This document shows positions 46,769 to 55,822 of a stretch of DNA of 64,000 nucleotides, one piece after another. Numbering within the stretch: position 1 is the stretch's first letter; every line of letters starts with the position of its first letter. Source of the DNA: Lysobacter spongiicola DSM 21749 (GTDB taxonomy: Bacteria > Pseudomonadota > Gammaproteobacteria > Xanthomonadales > Xanthomonadaceae); contig NZ_FUXP01000006.1 of the NCBI RefSeq assembly GCF_900167055.1, positions 62,001-126,000 of the forward strand. Reading direction: 5' to 3'. The notes under the pieces are model-generated. The model ran no database searches and was not told the origin of the DNA. It saw only the letters and a list, made by a program, of their open reading frames with translations. The position numbers and the translations under genes were made by a program.

Positions 46769-47623
46769 TCAGCGGCGCTGCCTCGGCTTGGGCGGCGTGG
46801 CCGGCACGTCCCGGCCCGGCACCTGGACCACCCGCAGCTCGTCGGTATCCAATTGCAAGGCCGTCAACTTGCCTCCCCAGACCGCGCCGGTGTCGAGCGC
46901 ATGCACGCCATGGCCAATGAACAGGCCCAGCGCCGACCAGTGGCCGCACGCGATCTTCAGGTCGCGCTCGGCGCGGCCGGGCACCGCGTACCACGGATAG
47001 AGCCCGGGGGGCTGGGTGCCGGGGACGCCCTTGTCTTCGTAGGAGATCCGCCCGCGCGGCGAGCAATAGCGCAGCCGGGTGACGATGTTGATGATCGCCC
47101 GGTGCCGGTCCAGGCCCGCCAGCCGCGGATTCCATGTCGGCCCGTCCCCGTACATGTTCTTCAGCAGCCGCCGGTACTGGTCGCCCTGCAACCGGTCCTC
47201 GATCTCCTTGCCGTGCTTCTCGGCCATCTGGGTGGTCCACTTGGGCGCGAGGCCCGCGTGCACCATCATCCAACCCAGCTCCCGGTCCACGTGCACGATC
47301 TTCTGCATGCGCAGCCAATCGAGCAGGGTGCGGGCATCTTCGGCCAGCACCACCCGTTGCAGGTCCGGGTTGACCTTGCGCTGCTCTTCCTCCCGGCGCT
47401 CACCAATGGCGAGCAGCGACAGGTCGTGGTTGCCGAGCACCACGGTGGCGTTGGCGCGTAGGGAGTGCACCAGCCGCAACGTCTCCAGCGACTGGCCGCC
47501 ACGGTTGACCAGGTCGCCACAGAACCACAGCCGGTCGGTGGCCGGGTCGAAGCGGATCTTCTCCAGCAGCCGCTGGGTGACGTCGTAGCAACCCTGCAGG
47601 TCGCCGATGGCCCAAACGCTCAT
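46769..47623 (-). CDS. apaH: Bis(5'-nucleosyl)-tetraphosphatase, symmetrical
   Basis: A 284-residue metallophosphatase that splits Ap4A into two ADP. The phosphoesterase motifs are GDLQGCYD, FCGDLVNRGGQS, LGNHD and MVHAGLAPKW. Recent work in E. coli also ties ApaH to removal of Np4 caps from RNA. It is the last gene of the lptD-surA-pdxA-rsmA-apaG-apaH operon, in the same order as in E. coli, with nine bases between it and apaG. Confidence 0.96.
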   Translation of the reverse strand: MSVWAIGDLQGCYDVTQRLLEKIRFDPATDRLWFCGDLVNRGGQSLETLRLVHSLRANATVVLGNHDLSLLAIGERREEEQRKVNPDLQRVVLAEDARTLLDWLRMQKIVHVDRELGWMMVHAGLAPKWTTQMAEKHGKEIEDRLQGDQYRRLLKNMYGDGPTWNPRLAGLDRHRAIINIVTRLRYCSPRGRISYEDKGVPGTQPPGLYPWYAVPGRAERDLKIACGHWSALGLFIGHGVHALDTGAVWGGKLTALQLDTDELRVVQVPGRDVPATPPKPRQRR

Positions 47624-47632
47624 CTCCCGGCC

Positions 47633-48016
47633 TCAGTGCAGCGTGCGCGGCACGGTGAGGGTGAAGGCGGGGATCGGCGCCTGGAACAACGTGCCGTCGT
47701 CCGCTTCCAGGTCGTAGCTGCCTTCCATGGTGCCCAGGTCGGTGGCCAGCACCGCGCCCGACGTGTACTGGAAGCCCTCGCCCGGCCGCAGCCAGGGCTG
47801 CTCGCCCACGACCCCCTCGCCCTCGACTTCCTCCACGTTGCCGTGGGCGTCGGTGATGCGCCAGTGGCGGGACAGCAGCCGCGCCGGGACGTTGCCGCTG
47901 TTGCGGATGTGGATGGTGTAGGCGAAGACGTAGCGCTGCTGGTCCGGCTCGGACTGTTCGTCCAGATAGCGGGTGGCGACTTCGATGTCGAAGGTGTAAT
48001 CGGTACTGCGTTCCAT
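47633..48016 (-). CDS. apaG: ApaG domain protein (DUF525)
   Basis: A 127-residue beta-sandwich protein of the ApaG family; E. coli ApaG has 125. Recognisable parts are [54 protein letters not shown] and [14 protein letters not shown]. Its biochemical role is unsettled. It lies between rsmA and apaH as in E. coli. Confidence 0.95.
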   Translation of the reverse strand: MERSTDYTFDIEVATRYLDEQSEPDQQRYVFAYTIHIRNSGNVPARLLSRHWRITDAHGNVEEVEGEGVVGEQPWLRPGEGFQYTSGAVLATDLGTMEGSYDLEADDGTLFQAPIPAFTLTVPRTLH

Positions 48017-48092
48017 GGCGACAGTGTAAGTCGTGCACGGGTGAAGCGCGCATGCGGACCGCGGCCGGTCTGGCCACTGGACCGCCGGATGG

Positions 48093-48914
48093 TCAGGCGT
48101 CGGCCAGCGCGTTCGAAAGCCGGACGAAGTCGCCGACGGGAATCCGTTCGGCACGGGCACCCGGTGGAATGCCCGCGGATTCCAGGGCGGCTGCGTCGCA
48201 CACCTTGGAAAGTGCATTGCGCAGGGTCTTGCGGCGCTGCCCGAACGCGTCGCGCACCACCCGCGCGAACATGCCGCGGTCCACCACCTCGATCTCGGAT
48301 GCCGGACGGGGCACCAGGCGCACCACCGCCGAATCCACTTTCGGGGCCGGCCGGAATGCGCCGGGGGGAACGGTGAACAGCGGAATCACCGAGCAGTACG
48401 CCTGCAGCATCACGCTCAGGCGCCCGTACACCTTGCTGCCCGGGCCGGCGGCCATGCGCTCCACCACCTCCTTCTGCAGCATGAAGGTCATGTCGCTGAT
48501 CGCTGGAGCGTGGTCGAGTGCGTGGAACAAAATCGGCGAGGACAGGTTGTAGGGCAGGTTGCCGACCAGGCGCAGACGGTGCGGGCCATCCGCGCTTTCG
48601 CGGGCATCTTCCGCAGCCAGGGTGGTGAAGTCGACCTGCAGTACGTCCCGGTGGATCAGCTTCAGGATTCCATGGGCGCGCGCGGCCTCGGCCAACGGGG
48701 CCACCAGGTCGCGGTCGAACTCGATCACCGTCATCTCGCCATGGCGCTCGAGCAGCGGGAACGTGATGGCACCCTGTCCCGGGCCTATCTCCACCAGGTG
48801 GTCGCCCGGCTTGGGATTGACCGCCTGGACGATCTTGTCGATGACGGAGCGGTCGTGCAGGAAGTTCTGCCCGAGGTGCTTCTTGGCGGGCTCGGTGAAG
48901 GAGTGCGAAGTCAT
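48093..48914 (-). CDS. rsmA: 16S rRNA (A1518/A1519-N6)-dimethyltransferase RsmA (KsgA)
   Basis: A 273-residue SAM-dependent methyltransferase that dimethylates two adjacent adenines near the 3' end of 16S rRNA and checks late 30S assembly. Signatures are [21 protein letters not shown] (SAM-binding loop), the catalytic [11 protein letters not shown] and a C-terminal helical domain. Its ATG overlaps the pdxA stop by four bases (ATGA). Confidence 0.96.
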   Translation of the reverse strand: MTSHSFTEPAKKHLGQNFLHDRSVIDKIVQAVNPKPGDHLVEIGPGQGAITFPLLERHGEMTVIEFDRDLVAPLAEAARAHGILKLIHRDVLQVDFTTLAAEDARESADGPHRLRLVGNLPYNLSSPILFHALDHAPAISDMTFMLQKEVVERMAAGPGSKVYGRLSVMLQAYCSVIPLFTVPPGAFRPAPKVDSAVVRLVPRPASEIEVVDRGMFARVVRDAFGQRRKTLRNALSKVCDAAALESAGIPPGARAERIPVGDFVRLSNALADA

Positions 48915-49903
48915 CGAGACAGGGCCCCGGTTCGTGCCGTCGCCATCGCCGAGCAGGTCCGGACGGCGGCGAACAGGCTGGAGGGATCCGCCGTGCCCTT
49001 GCCCGCGATTTCCAGCGCGGTGCCGTGGTCGACGGCGACGCGGGGGTAGGGCAGGCCGAGGGTGATGTTGACCGCGTGTTCGAACCCGCTGTACTTGAGC
49101 ACCGGCAATCCCTGGTCGTGGTACATCGCCAGCAACGCGTCGAAGCCAGCCAGCCGGGAGGGCAGGAATGCCGTATCGGCGGGCAGGGGGCCGACCAGGC
49201 GCATGCCTTCCTCGCGCAGCGTGTCCAGCACCGGTTCGATCACGTCGATCTCCTCCCGCCCGAGGTGACCCTCTTCCCCCGCGTGCGGGTTCAATCCCAG
49301 CACCGCGATGACAGGATCTGCGAGGCCGAAATCGTGGCGCAGTGAAGCGTGCAGGATCCGCAGCGTCTTCGTCAGACTTTCGCGGGTCAGTGCGATCGGC
49401 ACTTCACGCAGCGGCAGGTGGGTGGTGGCGAGCGCGACCCTCATCGTCGGATTGGCCAGCATCATCACCACGTCGCGGCCGGCGTGCCGGGCGAGCAGTT
49501 CGGTGGTGCCGCTGTACTCGATGCCGCCATTGTTGATCACCGCCTTGTTGACCGGGCCGGTGACCAAGCCCGAACACGCGCCGGCCAGACACCGCGAGGC
49601 CGCGTCCCGCAGCGCGGCGATGACGGCGTGCGCATTGGCAGGGTCGGGCCGCCCGAACTGGGCACGCCGGGCGGATGGATGCTCGACCAGCGCGAGGCTG
49701 CCAGGCGCGTCGGCGTCGTCGGTGCCCGGGGCGCAGGTGCGAAGCGGCAAACGCAGTGCTTCGGCTGCACGATGCAGGCTCTCGGCATCGCCGAATGCGA
49801 CCAGGGTGTGGTCGCCACGCGGCTGCTGGGCGAGCCGCACGCATAGCTCCGGCCCGACGCCGGCCGGCTCTCCCGGGACCAGCGCGAGCCGGGGCGTGTG
49901 CAC
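48911..49903 (-). CDS. pdxA: 4-hydroxythreonine-4-phosphate dehydrogenase PdxA
   Basis: A 330-residue enzyme of the DXP-dependent pyridoxal phosphate pathway. Its features are LALVPGEPAGVGPEL at the N-terminus, VTGPVNKAVINNGGIEYSGTTELLA, the metal ligand region GLNPHAGEEGHLGREE and MYHDQGLPVLKYSGF. The start is a GTG at 49903, one base after the surA stop codon; no in-frame ATG precedes the conserved region. Confidence 0.95.
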   Translation of the reverse strand: MHTPRLALVPGEPAGVGPELCVRLAQQPRGDHTLVAFGDAESLHRAAEALRLPLRTCAPGTDDADAPGSLALVEHPSARRAQFGRPDPANAHAVIAALRDAASRCLAGACSGLVTGPVNKAVINNGGIEYSGTTELLARHAGRDVVMMLANPTMRVALATTHLPLREVPIALTRESLTKTLRILHASLRHDFGLADPVIAVLGLNPHAGEEGHLGREEIDVIEPVLDTLREEGMRLVGPLPADTAFLPSRLAGFDALLAMYHDQGLPVLKYSGFEHAVNITLGLPYPRVAVDHGTALEIAGKGTADPSSLFAAVRTCSAMATARTGALSR

Positions 49904-49904
49904 T

Positions 49905-51239
49905 TCAGTCGTTGTCGGCCGGGGTTTCGGTGGCAGCACCGGGCTGCTCGCCTTCGCCGCGGAAATCGACGAACGCCTCACCGCGCATTTCCCGCAGGAA
50001 GCGATCCCATTCGTCTTCGAGCTTGCGCTGTCCGATCGATTCGCGCGCCTGCGCACGCAGGTTGTCGGTGCCGGCGTCGGACTGCCGTGTCCCCGTCCTG
50101 CGGACGATATGCCAGCCGGCCTGGGTGCGGAAGGGCGCGGACACCTCGCCGTCGGAAAGCGCGGCAACCTGGCCGCCGAAATCGGGGCCGAACTGGTCAC
50201 GCGTGAACCAGCCGAGGTCGCCGCCGCGGGCGCTCGAGCTCGGGTCCTGCGAATGTTCCGCGGCCAGCGCGGCGAACTCCGCCCCACCCTGGAGGCGCGC
50301 GTGCAGCGTGTCGGCCCGGGCCTTGGCCTCGTCGGCGGAGGTCGTGTCGTCCACCCGGATCAGGATATGGCTGGCCTGGTACTGGGTCACCATGCCGCCC
50401 TCGGTGGCTTCGGCCGGGTCACGGACGTCGACCACCTGCAGGAGCTGGAACCCGCTCGGCCCGCGGATGGGATCGGAGATCTCGCCGGGCTGCATGTTGC
50501 GCACCAGCTGTGCGAACGCGGACGGAATTTCACCGGCCGAACGCCAGCCCAGGTCACCGCCGTCGAGGGCGTTCGGGCTGTCGGAGTAGCGCGCCGCGGC
50601 CGCCGCGAAGTCCATTTCACCGCGATCGATCAGCGACTTCACGCCCTCGATCTTGGATTGCGCCGTCTGGATCTGCTCGGGGGTCGCGGCCTCCGGCACG
50701 CCGACGAGGATGTGCGCGAGGCGGTATTGCCCGCCTGCGGCCTGCTGCGACTCGAGCGCTGCATCGACCTCGGCCTCCGTCACCGACACCTGGGTCTGCG
50801 CGAAGCGCTGGCGCAACCTCTGGACCAGCAATTCGTCGCGGATGGAATCGCGGAACTCGGAGAGCGAAGTGCCCTGGGATGCCAGCTGCCCGCTCAGTTG
50901 CTCAACGGTGGCGCCATTCTGCGCGGCGATCGCGGCCACGGTCTGGTCCACTTCCTGGTCGGAGACGCGGACGCCGGTGTCCCGGGCGCGCGCGACCTGC
51001 AGCTTGAGCAGGACCAGGCGCTCGGCGACCTGGCGCTCGAGCACGTTCTCAGGGGGCAGTTGCTGGCTGCTCTGCGCGTACTGGGCGCGGATGTTGGCCA
51101 CGGCGCGATCGAGCTCGCTCTGCAGGATGACGTCCTCGTCGACCACCACGGCGATGCCGTCGATGGGCTGCACCTGCTGTGCCTGCACGGATACGGTCAT
51201 CAGTGCGCCCGCGAGCACACACGCTAGTAGTTTCTTCAT
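49905..51239 (-). CDS. surA: Periplasmic chaperone / peptidyl-prolyl isomerase SurA
   Basis: A 444-residue periplasmic chaperone for outer-membrane proteins. A signal peptide covers residues 1-20 (SVQA cleavage). A SurA N-terminal chaperone domain (about 25-165) is followed by two parvulin domains (about 170-275, with YRLAHILVGVP, and 285-390, with YQASHILIRVDD and GGDLGWFTRDQFGP) and a C-terminal helix. The ATG overlaps the lptD stop (ATGA), so both factors of LPS-transport assembly are made together. Confidence 0.96.
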   Translation of the reverse strand: MKKLLACVLAGALMTVSVQAQQVQPIDGIAVVVDEDVILQSELDRAVANIRAQYAQSSQQLPPENVLERQVAERLVLLKLQVARARDTGVRVSDQEVDQTVAAIAAQNGATVEQLSGQLASQGTSLSEFRDSIRDELLVQRLRQRFAQTQVSVTEAEVDAALESQQAAGGQYRLAHILVGVPEAATPEQIQTAQSKIEGVKSLIDRGEMDFAAAAARYSDSPNALDGGDLGWRSAGEIPSAFAQLVRNMQPGEISDPIRGPSGFQLLQVVDVRDPAEATEGGMVTQYQASHILIRVDDTTSADEAKARADTLHARLQGGAEFAALAAEHSQDPSSSARGGDLGWFTRDQFGPDFGGQVAALSDGEVSAPFRTQAGWHIVRRTGTRQSDAGTDNLRAQARESIGQRKLEDEWDRFLREMRGEAFVDFRGEGEQPGAATETPADND

Positions 51240-53572
51240 GGGATCGGATCGAGGGAGTTGTCGTAATCGCCGCCGTCGAACGTGGAGGGCGGCACAAGAT
51301 AGAGATCTTCACGATCGTAGCCGACAATAGCACGGCTCAGGATCTCCTCGGATTTCTGCCCGGCCGAGCCCAGGCCCTTGAGTTCGAATTCCACGCGCAG
51401 GGAGTCATCCAGGTCGCCGTTGCGCTCGCGGATGTAGCGCCGCGCCACCAGCCGGACCGCCATGCAGCAGCTTTCCCACTGCACGCCACCGATCGACTCG
51501 ATCAGCTTGTCGTCTTCCAGCGAGTAGTAGTAGCGGCCGACGACGCTCCAGTTGCGGTTGACCGGATACAGGAACGAGAAGTCCACCTGCTCGGTGAGGT
51601 CGCGCCGGAAGCGATAGCCGAGGTTGACCACGCCGGTGTCGCCAACGAGGTAGCGCGCGCGGATGCTCGCCAGGTCCTCTCGCCGGTACTTCGGATCCCA
51701 TTGGTAGGCCGCGTTGATGGTCCAGCGATCCGATGGCGACAACGAGACATCGGCGATCCAGGCCGACTTCCCCTGTTCCAGCGGAGTTTCGCCAGGCACG
51801 GTGACCAGGCTGTCCTCGAAATAGCGGATCTGGCCGACGCTGGCCGACAGGCGCTCGCGGCCGTCCTCCCGGCTGATCAGGCGGGTGGTGAGGGCGGTGG
51901 TGAGCTGGTTGGCGTCGACCTGCCGGTCCGGGCCGGTGTAGCGGTTGTCGCGGAACAGCTGGCCCCAGCTGAACGTCATCGGCCGGGTATCGAAGCGGGG
52001 GAGCCCGTCCTGTTCCCGGTACGGCACGTTGAGGTAGTAGATACGCGGTTCCAGCGTCTGCAGGTACGCCTCGTCGCGGAACCGGAACTCGCGGTCGAAG
52101 AAGAGCCCCGCGTCCAGCGAAGTGATCGGAAGGCTGCGGGTGGGCGCGTCGTCGCCGCCGTTGGCCGCCGCCAGCCCGTCATCGAGCTGGTACGCCGTGT
52201 ATCGCCACGCCACCCGGGGGGTCGCATACCAGCCTGCGCCTTCCAGCGGCATCGCGACGAACGGCTTCAGGTCGAGCCGGCTGCCCTCGTCGCGGACGTC
52301 GTGCTGGAACTTGACCGCCTCGGCGGTGATGCCGGCTTCGAACCAGTCCCCGACCGGCTGCGACCAGTTGAGGAAGGCGCGGGGCATGCGGTTGTACTGC
52401 AGGTTCCGCTCGCTGAGCGTGTAGTCGGCGAGCTGGTGGTGGTCGGCCATCAACCCCGCGTCCCAGTGGAGGCCACGCCCGTAGACACCCGCGGTGCTGG
52501 TGAGGTTCCACCTGGAGACGCCGTACTGGCTGTTGCTGAAATCCTCGAGGTAATGGGTGTCGCTGACCCAGCCTATGTTGGCGGTGGCGCGCCAGTTGCC
52601 GCCCAGCCGGTGCATGCCGGTGAACCGGAACTGGCCGCGGTTGTCCGGGTCGAAGTCGGGATCGTCGGCGTACCGGTCCGGCTCATCCTCGGGCAGCTTG
52701 TCTTCCGGCATCCACTCGCCCCACACCTCGCCCTGTCCGCGTTCGTAGAGCCAGCGGAACTCGCCCCCCAACTGGATGCCGCGCTCGGTCATGATGCGCG
52801 GGGTGATGGTGGCGTCGTAGTTCGGTGCCAGGTTGAGGTAGACCGGCTGACGGTAGTCAAAGCCGTTGCGGCTGGACATGCGCACCGCGGGCCAGAGCAG
52901 GCCAGTGCGGCGGCGGTCGTCGATCGGGAACATCAGCCACGGCACGTACAGCACCGGCACCCGGCCAATCCGGACCGTGGCGTTGCGGGCGACGCCCATG
53001 CCCTCGGCGGTATCGATGTCGATGCGGCGCGCCTGCAACTCCCACGAGCGCTCCGTCGGCGGGCAGGTGGAGTAGGTGGACCCGAGCAGGGCGCCATGGT
53101 CCCCTTCCAGCTCGATCGCTTCGGCACCGCCGTTGCCGCGCCGCTGGATCAGCTGGTAGCGCAGGTCCTCGATGGTGTGCCTGTCCGCTTCCTGGTCGCC
53201 GTGGGCGCGCTCGGCAACGATGCGCATGCCAGCATCCTGGTAGCGGACACTGCCCTCGGCCAGGTAGGTGCCGTTCTCGCTGTCGTAGGTGAGCTTGTCG
53301 GTTCCCAGGAACTGGTCGCCGCGGTTGAGCTCGACGTTGCCCTGGAAGATCGTGCTGTCGGACTCGCTGGCGTTCAGCGCGTCGCCGGCGATGTCCGTCG
53401 GCTGCCGCGTACGGTCGCCTTCCAGCGGGGCAGGTTCCGGTGCGTCCTCGAACGCGGGCACCGCGTCATCGATCGGGCACAGGCTCCAGTCTTCGGACTC
53501 GTCGGCGGCATAAGCCGGCAATGCCAGCGCGATGCACAACGAAAGGGGGAGCAGGCGGAAGCTTTTGCGCAC
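51236..53572 (-). CDS. lptD: LPS-assembly outer membrane protein LptD
   Basis: A 778-residue beta-barrel that inserts LPS into the outer leaflet with LptE. Residues 1-22 form a signal peptide, then comes the jellyroll OstA domain (FQGNVELNRGDQFLGTDKLTYD, YLAEGSVRYQDAG) and a C-terminal barrel rich in alternating strands. Conserved cysteines remain: one near the mature N-terminus (SLCPIDD) and the adjacent pair in ESCCMAV, needed for the inter-domain disulfides. The GTG at 53572 is chosen because the signal peptide starts there; an ATG at 53614 would add 14 residues. It heads the operon down to apaH. Confidence 0.94.
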   Translation of the reverse strand: MRKSFRLLPLSLCIALALPAYAADESEDWSLCPIDDAVPAFEDAPEPAPLEGDRTRQPTDIAGDALNASESDSTIFQGNVELNRGDQFLGTDKLTYDSENGTYLAEGSVRYQDAGMRIVAERAHGDQEADRHTIEDLRYQLIQRRGNGGAEAIELEGDHGALLGSTYSTCPPTERSWELQARRIDIDTAEGMGVARNATVRIGRVPVLYVPWLMFPIDDRRRTGLLWPAVRMSSRNGFDYRQPVYLNLAPNYDATITPRIMTERGIQLGGEFRWLYERGQGEVWGEWMPEDKLPEDEPDRYADDPDFDPDNRGQFRFTGMHRLGGNWRATANIGWVSDTHYLEDFSNSQYGVSRWNLTSTAGVYGRGLHWDAGLMADHHQLADYTLSERNLQYNRMPRAFLNWSQPVGDWFEAGITAEAVKFQHDVRDEGSRLDLKPFVAMPLEGAGWYATPRVAWRYTAYQLDDGLAAANGGDDAPTRSLPITSLDAGLFFDREFRFRDEAYLQTLEPRIYYLNVPYREQDGLPRFDTRPMTFSWGQLFRDNRYTGPDRQVDANQLTTALTTRLISREDGRERLSASVGQIRYFEDSLVTVPGETPLEQGKSAWIADVSLSPSDRWTINAAYQWDPKYRREDLASIRARYLVGDTGVVNLGYRFRRDLTEQVDFSFLYPVNRNWSVVGRYYYSLEDDKLIESIGGVQWESCCMAVRLVARRYIRERNGDLDDSLRVEFELKGLGSAGQKSEEILSRAIVGYDREDLYLVPPSTFDGGDYDNSLDPIP

Positions 53573-53660
53573 GCGGCCATCCGGTGGGCGGAAACGGTCG
53601 CTAGCTTGCCCCATCCCCGGAAGCGCGGCAACGCGCGTGGCGTCGTCCCCGCGTGAAGGT

Positions 53661-54623
53661 TCATGTTGCCGCAATCGCGGAATCGGCCGTCCTGGAGCCA
53701 CGCAAGGCATCGACATGGGCGACGCACGCTTCGGCGAGTGCCTCGAGGTTGTAGCCCCCTTCCAGCATGGAGACCAGTCGCCCCTCGGCATGGCGGTCCG
53801 CGATCGCCATCAGTTCCCGGGTGATCCAGCCGAAGTCGGCGGCCTCCAGTTCCATCTGCGCGAGGGGGTCGCGCCGGTGGCCGTCGAAACCGGCGGACAC
53901 CAGCACAAGTTGTGGCCGGAACGCAGCCAGGGCCGGCAGCAGGTGGTCGCGCCAGGCACTTCTGAACGCGTCGCTACCGCTCCCTGGCGGCAGCGGGCGG
54001 TTGAGGATGTTGCCGACGCCACGCTCGCTGCTGTCGCCGGTGTCGGGGTAGAGCGGTGACTGGTGGGTCGACAGGTACATGACCTTCGGATCGGCCCGGA
54101 AGATGTCCTGGGTGCCGTTGCCGTGGTGGACGTCGAAATCGATGATCGCGACCCGCGCCAGCCCATGGGCCTGGCAGGCATGCCCGGCCGCCACGGCGAT
54201 GTTGTTCAGCAGGCAGAAGCCCATTGGAATCGCCCGCGTCGCGTGATGGCCGGGAGGGCGGACGGCACAGAACGCCCGGTTGGCTCCGCCTTGGAGGGCT
54301 GCGTCAACCGCTGTGACCCCGGCGCCTGCCGCATGCACGGCCGCCACGGCGGATCCCGGGCCCAGGAAGGTGTCGGGATCGATCGCATGTGCCGGCGTGC
54401 CCGGGGGCACCGGCGTGTCCAGCACCAGTGCGACCAGTTCGGGCTCGTGGACGCGCAACAGTTGCTCGCGGGTGGCGGCGGGCGCCTCCAGCCAGTCGAT
54501 GTCGGGCCACTCGCGCTCCAGCGCGGCATAGATCGATGCCAGGCGGGCGGGGCGTTCGGGATGATGGGCCCCGGGTTCGTGTCCGAGGCAGGCCGGGTGG
54601 CGGTAAAGGGCGAGGCCTTCCAT
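53661..54623 (-). CDS. Histone-deacetylase-family zinc hydrolase
   Basis: A 320-residue enzyme of the HDAC/acetoin-utilisation/acetylpolyamine hydrolase superfamily. The active site is visible as RPPGHHAT (His-His pair), FDVHHGNGTQDIF (Asp and His zinc ligands) and SAGFDGHRRDP (third ligand). It could deacetylate proteins or acetylated polyamines; the substrate is unknown. The N-terminus LALYRHPACLGHEPGAHHPERPARL matches bacterial class II-like members. It is in line with the cobalamin adenosyltransferase gene upstream, 18 bases away. Confidence 0.9.
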   Translation of the reverse strand: MEGLALYRHPACLGHEPGAHHPERPARLASIYAALEREWPDIDWLEAPAATREQLLRVHEPELVALVLDTPVPPGTPAHAIDPDTFLGPGSAVAAVHAAGAGVTAVDAALQGGANRAFCAVRPPGHHATRAIPMGFCLLNNIAVAAGHACQAHGLARVAIIDFDVHHGNGTQDIFRADPKVMYLSTHQSPLYPDTGDSSERGVGNILNRPLPPGSGSDAFRSAWRDHLLPALAAFRPQLVLVSAGFDGHRRDPLAQMELEAADFGWITRELMAIADRHAEGRLVSMLEGGYNLEALAEACVAHVDALRGSRTADSAIAAT

Positions 54624-54641
54624 CCGCTTCGCCCTGCCCGG

Positions 54642-55196
54642 TCAGGCCTTGCGGCGCTCGTGGTTCCAGACCACCTCGCCGTGCCCGCTGGCGCGCGCCA
54701 GGACCCGGCACAACACGAACAGCAGGTCGGAGAGCCGGTTGAGGTAGCGCACCGCCTGCGGGCGCACCTGTTCCTGCCGTGACAGTGCGACGGCTTCGCG
54801 CTCGGCGCGGCGCACTACGGTGCGTGCCACGTGGCAGCGTGCGCTGGCCTCTCCACCGCCGGGAAGGATGAATTCCTTCAGCGGCGGAAGGTCGGCATTG
54901 AAGGCGTCGAGCTGCTGCTCGAGGCGATCGATGTCTTCGTCGTTGATCGCGGCATGGCCGGGAATGCACAGCTCGCCGCCCAGGTCGAACAACTGGTGCT
55001 GGACCGCCGTCAGCAGGCGACGTACGTCTTCCGGTACGTCCACCGCCAGCACCATGCCGATCGCGCAGTTCGCCTCGTCGACCGTGCCGTAGGCGCCCAC
55101 CCTTGCCGAGTCCTTCGCGACCCGGCTGCCGTCGCCGAGGCCGGTGGAGCCGTCGTCACCGGTGCGGGTGTAGATCTTCGAAAGGCGGTTGCCCAC
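54642..55196 (-). CDS. PduO-type cob(I)alamin adenosyltransferase
   Basis: A 184-residue trimeric helical-bundle enzyme that adenosylates cob(I)alamin. The ATP-binding N-terminus KIYTRTGDDGSTGLGDGSRVAKDSARVGAYGTVDEANC is nearly complete, and the second half has FILPGGGEASARCHVARTVVRRAER and YLNRLSDLLFVLCR, which bind the corrin. No cobalamin synthesis genes are nearby, so it probably serves salvage of imported cobamides. The next gene upstream (DUF6580) is 9 bases away. Confidence 0.93.
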   Translation of the reverse strand: MGNRLSKIYTRTGDDGSTGLGDGSRVAKDSARVGAYGTVDEANCAIGMVLAVDVPEDVRRLLTAVQHQLFDLGGELCIPGHAAINDEDIDRLEQQLDAFNADLPPLKEFILPGGGEASARCHVARTVVRRAEREAVALSRQEQVRPQAVRYLNRLSDLLFVLCRVLARASGHGEVVWNHERRKA

Positions 55197-55205
55197 GGCC
55201 GCGGG

Positions 55206-55781
55206 TCAGGCCGTGTGGGCGCGCAGGGCCGGGACCTGGGCCCTCAACAGCGCGAAGCCGCCGAACAACGCGGCCGAATACACCAGCGTGCCCAGTACCG
55301 ACCAGCGGAAGAAGGGAATGCCTGCGACATAGGAGGCCATCAGGCCGGCGCCGGTCTGCGGGTACATCGGGTTGCCCAGCCAGGCCACGAAGTTGGTGAC
55401 CAGATAGAACAGCACCGCGCCCAGCAGTGAATAGCCGAGGACGGAGGCGCCGCCGACCTTGCCGCGCATGCGGAAGCCGATCACCGTCGTCAGCACGATG
55501 CAACCGTACACCGCCAGCATGTCGCGGCCACCGAACCAGCTCGCGTACAGCCCGCCATTGATGGAGGCCAGTACCAGGTCGGAGATGAGGAGCCCGACCA
55601 GCGGCACTGCCACCGCCCACCCGCGACTGGCGAACCAGGCGCCACCGAACAGCGCGATCGAAGCGACCGGCGAGAAGTTCGGCGGATGCGGCAACACCCG
55701 CGTCAGGGCGGCGAGCACGATCAGGCCCATGAGCACCAGCGGGCCGGCATTGAGGATGGAGGAAGCAGCGGAACGGTTCAT
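55206..55781 (-). CDS. Integral membrane protein, DUF6580-like
   Basis: A 191-residue protein with five or six membrane helices and the motif TRVLPHPPNFSPVASIALFGGAWF, which I associate with DUF6580. The rest alternates short loops with hydrophobic segments (AVAVPLVGLLISDLVLA, YSLLGAVLFYLVTNFVAWL). This layout recalls S-component-like vitamin transporters, and it lies directly upstream of the cobalamin adenosyltransferase gene, so a role in vitamin uptake is possible but unproven. It is divergent from ubiH over 41 bases. Confidence 0.75.
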   Translation of the reverse strand: MNRSAASSILNAGPLVLMGLIVLAALTRVLPHPPNFSPVASIALFGGAWFASRGWAVAVPLVGLLISDLVLASINGGLYASWFGGRDMLAVYGCIVLTTVIGFRMRGKVGGASVLGYSLLGAVLFYLVTNFVAWLGNPMYPQTGAGLMASYVAGIPFFRWSVLGTLVYSAALFGGFALLRAQVPALRAHTA

Positions 55782-55822
55782 CAGGAGAAGTGCTTGCCGA
55801 CGGGAGCCGGTAGCATAGCGCA

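Noticed and set aside
51179-53656. An 825-codon plus-strand frame opposite lptD
   Set aside because: lptD has a signal peptide, OstA domain and conserved CC pair on the minus strand; the plus frame is a shadow with biased Val/Arg/Ala content.
53661-54623. Acetoin utilisation protein AcuC
   Set aside because: The fold is right, but no acuA, acuB or acetoin genes are near, so a generic HDAC-family call is safer.
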